Below, in pieces: positions 58,138 through 64,000 of a stretch of DNA of 64,000 bases (position 1 is its first letter; every line of letters begins with the position of its first letter). Origin of the DNA: an uncultured Pelagibacteraceae bacterium. GTDB lineage: Bacteria > Pseudomonadota > Alphaproteobacteria > Pelagibacterales > Pelagibacteraceae. Under the pieces are notes generated by a model, which saw only the letters and a program-made list of their open reading frames with translations, searched no databases and was not told the DNA's origin. The stretch spans positions 62,001 through 126,000 of the forward strand of contig CACOJX010000001.1 of NCBI GenBank assembly GCA_902627645.1, written 5' to 3'. The position numbers and the translations under genes were made by a program.

Positions 58138-59439
58138 TTATAATATTTTCTTAAGTTTGTTTGAAATAATAATTTTTTTATAATTGACATATTCCTCATG
58201 ATTTTTTTCAATATTATCAAGTTCATAAAGATAATTAACCATAACTCCAAAAGATCTTTCAAAACCAACTTCAGAAATATTTGCATTTATAACTATATCG
58301 TCGATAATTGCTCCATTACCTAAATGGAACCTACATACATCATTAATTGGAAGACCCTTTTTATTTTTTTCATTCATTAAATAATGTAAAACTAATTTTA
58401 TAATTATTTCTTTGTTAGATACGATTCGATTATCTCCGATTTTTAAATTTGCAGATTTAAGAAAAGAAAGTTTATCAAATGAATCTCCGATTATATTCTT
58501 AATTTTTTGTTCATCTAATACAGAAAACCAATCTCTAAAACCAGGAATAGGTGAGAGCGTTCCAAAATTTTTAATATTAGGGAGTTCTTCCTGAAGCTCA
58601 TAAACAACTCTTTTTATTAAAAAATTTCCTAAGGTGACTCTTTCTAAACCCTCTTGGCAATTACTAATAGAATAAAACGTTGCAGTATCATATTTTTTTT
58701 GATCTCCTGTTCTTGGTTTCATAATTTCTTGTATTGATTTTCCAAGACCATTAGTAAGTGCTACTTGAACAAAAATTATTGGTTCATCATCTAGTGCTGG
58801 ATGAAAATAAGAAAAAAATCTTCTATCTTCCCCAAGTCTTCTTTTTAATTCGTCCATATTTTTGATTTCATGAACTCTTTCATACTTCATGATTTTTTCT
58901 AATATAGCAGCTTTAGTATCCCAAGTAATCTTATGAAGTTTTAAAAATCCAGGATTAAACCAAGACTTAAACAACTCTTTTAAATCGTTATCTAGGGGTT
59001 TCAATTCCTGATTATTTTTTAAAATTTTTAATAAATCTTCTCTCAAAGAAACAATTGTTGAAATACCATTTGGAGACATATTCATTCTCCTAAATAGCTC
59101 TCTTCTTTTTCCTTCAGTAACTACAAACAAATTAAAAAGATTCTGATCATTTTGTCCATCATTATATTTTTTAATTGCCTCCTCTACTTTTGTATGGTTT
59201 GGCTTGTATTTTTTGTTTATCATTTTGAAAAAGGATAATTTATTTTCTGGAGACAATGTTTGATATAAATCTGTTATGTCTCTAGCGACTGTAATACCGA
59301 ATGCAGCACCTTTATTTGAGATTAAATCATCACACAAAGATATTATTGAATCTAAATCATTTTTCTTTACATTACGCTTTTTAAATAGCCTTTGACCTAC
59401 ATCAGCTATTGAAGATATTATTTCTTTTAAATTAAACAT
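58138..59439 (-). CDS. Malonyl-CoA decarboxylase
   Basis: A 433-residue malonyl-CoA decarboxylase, which forms acetyl-CoA and CO2. The helical N-terminal domain (about 1-125, with F-V-V-T-E-G-K-R-R-E-L-F-R-R-M-N) is followed by the acetyltransferase-like catalytic domain. The latter shows F-F-S-Y-F-H-P-A-L-D-D-E-P, F-Y-S-I-S-N-C-Q-E-G-L and F-G-T-L-S-P-I-P-G-F-R (about 290-300), including the catalytic serine/histidine region. It is the last gene of a tight minus-strand run from the TRAP transporter. No malonyl-CoA synthetase is in view. Confidence 0.92.
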   Translation of the reverse strand: MFNLKEIISSIADVGQRLFKKRNVKKNDLDSIISLCDDLISNKGAAFGITVARDITDLYQTLSPENKLSFFKMINKKYKPNHTKVEEAIKKYNDGQNDQNLFNLFVVTEGKRRELFRRMNMSPNGISTIVSLREDLLKILKNNQELKPLDNDLKELFKSWFNPGFLKLHKITWDTKAAILEKIMKYERVHEIKNMDELKRRLGEDRRFFSYFHPALDDEPIIFVQVALTNGLGKSIQEIMKPRTGDQKKYDTATFYSISNCQEGLERVTLGNFLIKRVVYELQEELPNIKNFGTLSPIPGFRDWFSVLDEQKIKNIIGDSFDKLSFLKSANLKIGDNRIVSNKEIIIKLVLHYLMNEKNKKGLPINDVCRFHLGNGAIIDDIVINANISEVGFERSFGVMVNYLYELDNIEKNHEEYVNYKKIIISNKLKKIL

Positions 59440-59471
59440 TATATTTTAAACTAAATTATCATTTTTAGTTG

Positions 59472-60308
59472 TTAGCTTATTGTTAAATATTCTAAGAATG
59501 ATCTAAGCGAAACAATAATTAAAAACGTTCCAAAGATTTTACTTAACAACTTTTTATCAATTTTATACACGGCTTTTGCACCAATTCTAGCCATAATCAT
59601 CGTCACAGGAACGAACACTATAAAGCCTAATAAATTGATATATCCAATGCTAAATGGAGAATTCACATTATCAATTATTTCTCCTCCCATAATCATTGTT
59701 ATTGTTCCACTAACTGCAATCAAAAAACCTACAGCTGCAGCTGTGCCAATTGATTTTCTAATATCGTAACCAAAAGTTCTCATAAAGGGTACCATTAATG
59801 AACCACCTCCAATTCCCAAAGGAACAGAAATAAAACCAATAATTATTCCAGAAAATTTTTTAATCATATCAGATATATTTTTTGGATTTTCCATAAGTCT
59901 TTCTCTTACAAAGATAAAAAATAAACCAACTATAAAAGCAAAAATTGAAAAAAATAAAACTAAAGCGGGTGTTTTTAAATTAACTGCTAAAAATGTTCCA
60001 GCAATCACCCCAATTAGAATAAAAATTCCAAAAGATTTTACCATTTTAAAATCTACTGCATCAAATTCCATATGGGTTTTTGTAGATATAACTGAGGTTG
60101 GAATAATAATAGCCAAAGAGGTACCTACTGAAAGATGCATTCTTGTGATTATGTCAAAGTCTAGGACAGTAAATGCATAATATAAAGCTGGAACCATAAT
60201 AATTCCACCACCTACTCCAAGTAAACCAGCCATAAAACCTGCAACAGCTGCAGCAGCTGCCAATACAACTAACAAATTAGATATTTCACTAAAGTTTAAT
60301 ATTTCCAT
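59472..60308 (-). CDS. TauE/SafE (TSUP) family exporter
   Basis: A 278-residue membrane protein of the TSUP family in its usual short form, with about eight helices. The two repeats are marked by G-L-L-G-V-G-G-G-I-I-M-V-P (about 28-40) and V-P-L-G-I-G-G-G-S-L-M-V-P (about 157-169). Members export sulfite, sulfoacetate or related anions. It is the second TSUP gene in the window, 33 kb from the one in the apr operon. Here it lies between dusA (sharing one base) and malonyl-CoA decarboxylase. Confidence 0.88.
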   Translation of the reverse strand: MEILNFSEISNLLVVLAAAAAVAGFMAGLLGVGGGIIMVPALYYAFTVLDFDIITRMHLSVGTSLAIIIPTSVISTKTHMEFDAVDFKMVKSFGIFILIGVIAGTFLAVNLKTPALVLFFSIFAFIVGLFFIFVRERLMENPKNISDMIKKFSGIIIGFISVPLGIGGGSLMVPFMRTFGYDIRKSIGTAAAVGFLIAVSGTITMIMGGEIIDNVNSPFSIGYINLLGFIVFVPVTMIMARIGAKAVYKIDKKLLSKIFGTFLIIVSLRSFLEYLTIS

Positions 60309-61312
60309 TAAGAGCTTGTTTGATTGGCTTTTTCGTTATTTTGAACAATTGTCATAATGTGTTTTGCTTTTTGAAAATCTGAGTCTCTAGCCATCATGTT
60401 CTCACTTAAATATCTTTTCCAATCTTTTGAACCAACTTGTCCATGGTATAAACCAACTGTATGTCTCATGATATGATTAATTTTTGTACCTAATTTTACT
60501 TCTCTATCAGCATACTCTAAGAGTTTTTCTACAACTTGTTCCCTTGTAGGAATATTGGTTGTCTTAAATATTTCCTTTTCAATTTCAATTAAAGAATATG
60601 GGTTTTGATATATAGACCTTCCTATCATTACACCATCACAAAACTTTAAATGATTATGAATTTCCTCAACTTTCGTAATTCCTCCATTTATAATTACTTC
60701 TAAATTAGGATTTTCTCTTTTAATATCATAAACCATCTCATAATTTAATTTTGGAATGTTTAAATTTTGTTTTGGAGATAAACCTGTCAAAATTGCTTTC
60801 CTTGCATGCAAAATAAATGTTTTTGTTCCAGCGTGTTTCATCTTATTGATAAAATTATTTAAATAATCGAACTCTTCTGTATTATCAAAACCAATTCTTG
60901 TCTTAGCTGTTACAGGAATTTTACATGCATTTACCATTGAATTAATACATTCAGCAACTAAATCAGGTTCTTTAATTAAACAGGCACCAAACTTATTTTT
61001 TTGAACTTTTTTGCTAGGACAACCAAGATTAATATTAATTTCATCGTAACCCATATCCTCTGCAATTTTAGCTACTTCTGCTAACTCTTCTTTATTAGAT
61101 CCACCTACTTGTAAAGCTAAAGGTTTTTCCTCAGGACTATAAGATAAAATTTTTTTTCTATCACCATGAATAGCTGATTTTGTGGCAACCATCTCGGTAT
61201 ATAGCATTACATTCTTACTCATTAGTCTTAGGAAGAAGCGATCATGTCTATCAGTGCAATCCATCATAGGAGCAACTGAAATTTTTCTATTTATTTCTTT
61301 TTTAGAACCCAA
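60308..61312 (-). CDS. dusA: tRNA-dihydrouridine synthase A
   Basis: A 334-residue FMN enzyme that reduces uridines in the tRNA D-loop. It has the N-terminal V-A-P-M-M-D-C-T-D-R-H-D-R-F-F (about 13-27), L-Q-V-G-G-S (67-72), and the catalytic cysteine in N-L-G-C-P-S-K-K-V-Q with the following G-A-C-L (about 95-111), which is the DusA pattern. R-T-R-I-G-type residues follow. It overlaps dctM by 11 bases and shares a base with the exporter gene. Confidence 0.94.
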   Translation of the reverse strand: MGSKKEINRKISVAPMMDCTDRHDRFFLRLMSKNVMLYTEMVATKSAIHGDRKKILSYSPEEKPLALQVGGSNKEELAEVAKIAEDMGYDEININLGCPSKKVQKNKFGACLIKEPDLVAECINSMVNACKIPVTAKTRIGFDNTEEFDYLNNFINKMKHAGTKTFILHARKAILTGLSPKQNLNIPKLNYEMVYDIKRENPNLEVIINGGITKVEEIHNHLKFCDGVMIGRSIYQNPYSLIEIEKEIFKTTNIPTREQVVEKLLEYADREVKLGTKINHIMRHTVGLYHGQVGSKDWKRYLSENMMARDSDFQKAKHIMTIVQNNEKANQTSS

Positions 61313-62633
61313 GGTCTTTACCCATTATTTTATCAGGTAACCATGTAACAATCTCAGGAAAAATACATAAAATTACTATAGCTAAAGCCATAATTATCAT
61401 AAACGGTATAGATCCTTTTAAAATTTCTGACAAACTAACGTCTGGAGTAATTCCTTTAATTATATAAAGATTCAAACCTACAGGTGGTGTTATCAATCCT
61501 ATTTCCATATTAATTGTAAAAACTATTGCAAACCAATATGGGTCAAACCCCAAAGTAGTTATAACTGGTAATAAAATAGCTGAAGTCATCACAATAACCG
61601 CAACTGGAGGCAAAAAGAAACCAGCTATCAAAAGAAATATATTAATTAAAATAAACACGACCCATTTGTTTGAACTTAATTCAACCATACTTTGTGCCAA
61701 AGATTGAGTTACATAAAGTTGCGAAAGAGTGAATGCAAAAAGATAAGAAGCGGCAATAATAAACATTATCATTACGCTCTCCTTCATTGAAACTTTTACA
61801 ATATTCCAAATCTTTTTTGGTTGGTAAATCTTATAAACAACCGCAATAAGCACAAAAACTAAAAAAGCTCCAACCCCAGACGCCTCAGATGGTGTTGCAA
61901 CTCCACCATAAAGCACATACAAAACACCGGCTATAATCGCTAAGAAAGGAAGAATTCTTGGTAATACTTCGAGTTTTTCTTTGAGAGTGGGTCTTACTCT
62001 ATTTCTCAAAGCTTTTGCTGCATCTTTATCAATAAAATAACTATGTATTAGTGCCCATATCGCAAACATGCCTGCCAACATAAAACCTGGTACAAGACCA
62101 CATAAAAATAATCTCCCAATTGATGTACCTGTTGCAATTCCATAAACAATTAAAACAATACTAGGAGGAATCAAAACTCCCAGAGTTCCACCAGCTGCAA
62201 TAGTTCCAGTTGCAATTTGGTCGGAATAACCTCTTTTTCTCATTTCAGGTATTCCCATTGTTCCAATTGCAGCACAAGTTGCGGGGCTAGAACCACTTAA
62301 AGCTGCGAAAATTGAACAAGCTCCAATATTAGAAATTACCAGTCCACCTGGTACCCTCCAAAGCCATCTATCTAATCCTGTATATAAATCTTTTCCTGCG
62401 GGAGAATTGGCAACAGCCATTCCCATTAAAATAAACATAGGTATAGAAAGTAAAACAAAAGAGTTTAGTCCTGCAAAAAAAGTTTCGGCAAAGACATCAA
62501 GCATTTGAAAACCTTCAAAGGTTACTAACAGAGCTATCGAAACAAAGCTCAAACCAAAAGCAATTGGAATTCCAGAAAAAAGAACTAATAAAGTAAAAAC
62601 TGCAACAATTATTGCTATAATCAACGGATCCAT
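61302..62633 (-). CDS. dctM: TRAP transporter large permease (DctM)
   Basis: A 443-residue membrane protein of the DctM family with about 12-13 hydrophobic segments. Family motifs include P-M-F-I-L-M-G-M-A-V-A-N-S, G-S-S-P-A-T-C-A-A-I-G (about 113-123), A-A-G-G-T-L-G-V-L-I-P-P-S and the C-terminal I-G-L-I-T-P-P-V-G-L-N-L. It transports organic acids driven by a sodium gradient together with DctQ and DctP. The substrate is not readable from the permease. Confidence 0.94.
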   Translation of the reverse strand: MDPLIIAIIVAVFTLLVLFSGIPIAFGLSFVSIALLVTFEGFQMLDVFAETFFAGLNSFVLLSIPMFILMGMAVANSPAGKDLYTGLDRWLWRVPGGLVISNIGACSIFAALSGSSPATCAAIGTMGIPEMRKRGYSDQIATGTIAAGGTLGVLIPPSIVLIVYGIATGTSIGRLFLCGLVPGFMLAGMFAIWALIHSYFIDKDAAKALRNRVRPTLKEKLEVLPRILPFLAIIAGVLYVLYGGVATPSEASGVGAFLVFVLIAVVYKIYQPKKIWNIVKVSMKESVMIMFIIAASYLFAFTLSQLYVTQSLAQSMVELSSNKWVVFILINIFLLIAGFFLPPVAVIVMTSAILLPVITTLGFDPYWFAIVFTINMEIGLITPPVGLNLYIIKGITPDVSLSEILKGSIPFMIIMALAIVILCIFPEIVTWLPDKIMGKDLGF

Positions 62634-63128
62634 TTAATTATAATCCTCTTCATCAGTTAATTTTATAATTTCTGCTATGTACTGTAATATCATTAATAAA
62701 GCTCCTAACATCATTGATGAATATGGTATCCAAAGCGGAGGATCCCAGACAGTTCCAGTAGAATAATTTTTTGTAAATGCTTCTTCTACCATTATAAATC
62801 CAAAGTAAAATAAAATTAAAAAAAATAGCAAACTGACAGATGAAGTAAAAATTTTTAATCTAATTACATTTTTTTTTGATAGAAAATCATAAATCCATTC
62901 CATGCTAACATGAGCTTTTTCGCTTAGGACGTATACACTCCCTATAAAAGTTGAAGCGACTAATAACATGGTGACAAGTTCTGTTTGCCAAGTAATTGCC
63001 CGTTGAAAAAAATATCTTTCAAAAACAAGTTCAACGATTACCAATATTGACAAGAGCAGTGCTAATACAGCAAAAGCACCACAAGCTTTAGCTATAACAT
63101 CACAAAATTGAAGATACTTTTTTTTCAT
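62634..63128 (-). CDS. dctQ: TRAP transporter small permease (DctQ)
   Basis: A 164-residue protein with four membrane helices. The DctQ signature is present in W-Q-T-E-L-V-T-M-L-L-V-A-S-T-F-I-G-S-V (about 43-61) and E-K-A-H-V-S-M-E-W-I-Y (about 69-79). It is required with DctM for transport. Its ATG follows directly on the U-tract of the hairpin after dctP, so part of its expression may depend on readthrough. The gene ends immediately before the dctM start. Confidence 0.9.
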   Translation of the reverse strand: MKKKYLQFCDVIAKACGAFAVLALLLSILVIVELVFERYFFQRAITWQTELVTMLLVASTFIGSVYVLSEKAHVSMEWIYDFLSKKNVIRLKIFTSSVSLLFFLILFYFGFIMVEEAFTKNYSTGTVWDPPLWIPYSSMMLGALLMILQYIAEIIKLTDEEDYN

Positions 63129-63131
63129 AAA

Positions 63132-63166
63132 AAAAAACCCCTATTTAAAAAGAATAAACAGGGGTT
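63132..63166 (-). terminator. Terminator-like hairpin between dctP and dctQ
   Basis: On the minus strand, AACCCCT pairs with AGGGGTT (63166-63160 with 63142-63136) around a 17-base loop, followed by a run of T residues just before the dctQ ATG. It lies 14 bases after the dctP stop. Partial termination here would give more binding protein than permease. Confidence 0.75.
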
Positions 63167-63180
63167 CTTTATATATTATT

Positions 63181-64000
63181 TTATTTAACTGCTAAAGCCA
63201 TTTCCATCAGCTTATCGCCACCTGGAACTTTATCAGCAAACGCTTTATGAGAAGATTTTTTTGCTATCTCTACCCATGCAGCATGGTCTTTTGCGTCCAT
63301 GTATACTAATTTTACGCCTGCAGCTTTATAAGCATCTTCAAACTTTTTGTCTAAGTTTTCTACTTGAGCTGTCATGTATTTCTCTGCAACCTTACCTGCT
63401 TTCATTAAAGCTTTTTGTTGCTTAGAATTAAGAGCATCGAAAGACTTTTTCGACATTAAAATTGGTTCATACATAAACCATAAACCAAATTTTCCTGGAG
63501 GAGTTGCACATGAAACTTGTTCATAAATTTTGTAACTTACAAAACTTCCTGAACTAGTGTTAGCACCTGTTAATACACCAGTTTGTAAACCTGTGTAAAT
63601 TTCAGATGAAGGCATACTTTGAATACCTGCTCCTGCAGCTTCTAGCATTTGGTTAAATGCTTTACCAGCAGCTCTCATTACTTGTCCTTTTGCATCACTA
63701 GGATTTTTAATACATTTTGTCTTTGAAGCAAAACCACCGCCTAACCAAGCATCAGATAAAACTACAACACCTGCATCATTAATAATTTTTTTAATTTCAG
63801 TCATCATTGGACCTTTATTAAATCTTAATGCATGGTCATGATTTTTTACTGTTCCAGGCATTAAAGTTGCATCAAATTCTGGATGGAATTTAGAAGCATA
63901 TGCTAATGGAAAAGCAGAAATATCTAATTGACCAGTTGTCATTGGTTTCCACTGTTCTTTAGGTTTGTATAATGATTTAGCTGGATAAATTCTAATATCT
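63181..64000 (-). CDS. dctP: TRAP transporter substrate-binding protein (DctP), partial
   Basis: The reading frame is open to the window edge, so the start lies outside; an internal ATG at 63942 is not the true start. The visible 272 residues are the C-terminal part of a DctP-family periplasmic protein, with M-T-T-G-Q-L-D-I-S-A-F-P, V-V-L-S-D-A-W-L-G-G-G-F, S-E-I-Y-T-G-L-Q-T-G-V-L and a final helix pair. The G-L-Q-T-G-V-L segment matches the family's G-x-x-x-G-x-x-D/N ligand-site region. It delivers substrate to DctQM. The substrate is unknown; organic acids or sulfonates are plausible. Confidence 0.88.
   Translation of the reverse strand, partial: DIRIYPAKSLYKPKEQWKPMTTGQLDISAFPLAYASKFHPEFDATLMPGTVKNHDHALRFNKGPMMTEIKKIINDAGVVVLSDAWLGGGFASKTKCIKNPSDAKGQVMRAAGKAFNQMLEAAGAGIQSMPSSEIYTGLQTGVLTGANTSSGSFVSYKIYEQVSCATPPGKFGLWFMYEPILMSKKSFDALNSKQQKALMKAGKVAEKYMTAQVENLDKKFEDAYKAAGVKLVYMDAKDHAAWVEIAKKSSHKAFADKVPGGDKLMEMALAVK

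Noticed and set aside
63181-63942. A complete 253-residue binding protein starting at 63942
   Set aside because: The frame stays open from 63942 to the window end without a stop, and a signal peptide is missing; this is an internal methionine of a partial gene.
1-64000. rRNA, tRNA, insertion sequences, transposases or prophage genes
   Set aside because: I looked in the gaps and gene list and found no cloverleaf-like sequence, transposase, integrase or terminal inverted repeats; gaps are too short to hide most of these. A tRNA scan would be decisive.

Overview
The window comes from an AT-rich, tightly packed bacterial chromosome. Many neighbours overlap by 1-40 bases and no stretch over 300 bases lacks a gene. 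The gene set points to a SAR11 (Pelagibacterales) or closely related marine alphaproteobacterium: AprM-AprB-AprA with a sulfite exporter, Xsc and SuyAB sulfonate enzymes, isocitrate lyase beside a ScfR/RamB-type regulator, TRAP transporter genes, a lone Amt, and very short intergenic spaces. This assignment is inferred from gene content; no rRNA or tRNA gene was seen.

Region 1 (1-16.3 kb) is an accessory-looking stretch of exported and membrane proteins. It holds a GMC oxidoreductase, five tandem copies (and a sixth at 15.1 kb) of an unnamed secreted family with two conserved cysteines, and a pentameric ligand-gated ion channel homologue followed by a DUF805 protein. It also holds a secreted caspase-like protein co-transcribed with a trypsin-like protease that shares its W-I-K-K-K motif. 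Finally there is a + strand operon of a small lipoprotein, a TerB-like protein, two membrane coiled-coil proteins, a Sel1-repeat protein and the sixth paralogue, with a TerC-family protein next. Four TTGTCCA half-sites sit in the divergent promoter at 11.1 kb. This is the most promising place for an undescribed system.

Region 2 (16.3-21.9 kb) has an SDR enzyme, an M23 peptidase, a hydratase-like protein, a GT-C glycosyltransferase and a DAO-family flavoenzyme. Region 3 (21.9-31.2 kb) is a sulfur block: xsc; suyA-suyB with a YeiH/CuyZ-type exporter; and aprM-aprB-aprA, two small unknown genes and a TauE-type exporter. Together these can release sulfite from C2/C3 sulfonates and then export it or oxidise it to APS.

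Region 4 (31.2-42.6 kb) holds housekeeping genes: HIT, pabC/pabA/pabB, an MFS carrier, a cystathionine-lyase-type enzyme, mnmA, cysQ, recX, a rhodanese and several microproteins. Region 5 (42.6-52.8 kb) has amt with a structured 3' region, hup, rseP, a ScfR-like regulator facing isocitrate lyase across an operator array, and nrdAB preceded by two NrdR-like boxes 31 bp apart. Region 6 (52.8-64 kb) has a small surface-glycan cluster, a charged coiled-coil protein, a candidate pseudoknot RNA before a DUF2061 gene, and a - strand operon dctPQM-dusA-tauE-malonyl-CoA decarboxylase whose dctP runs off the window end.
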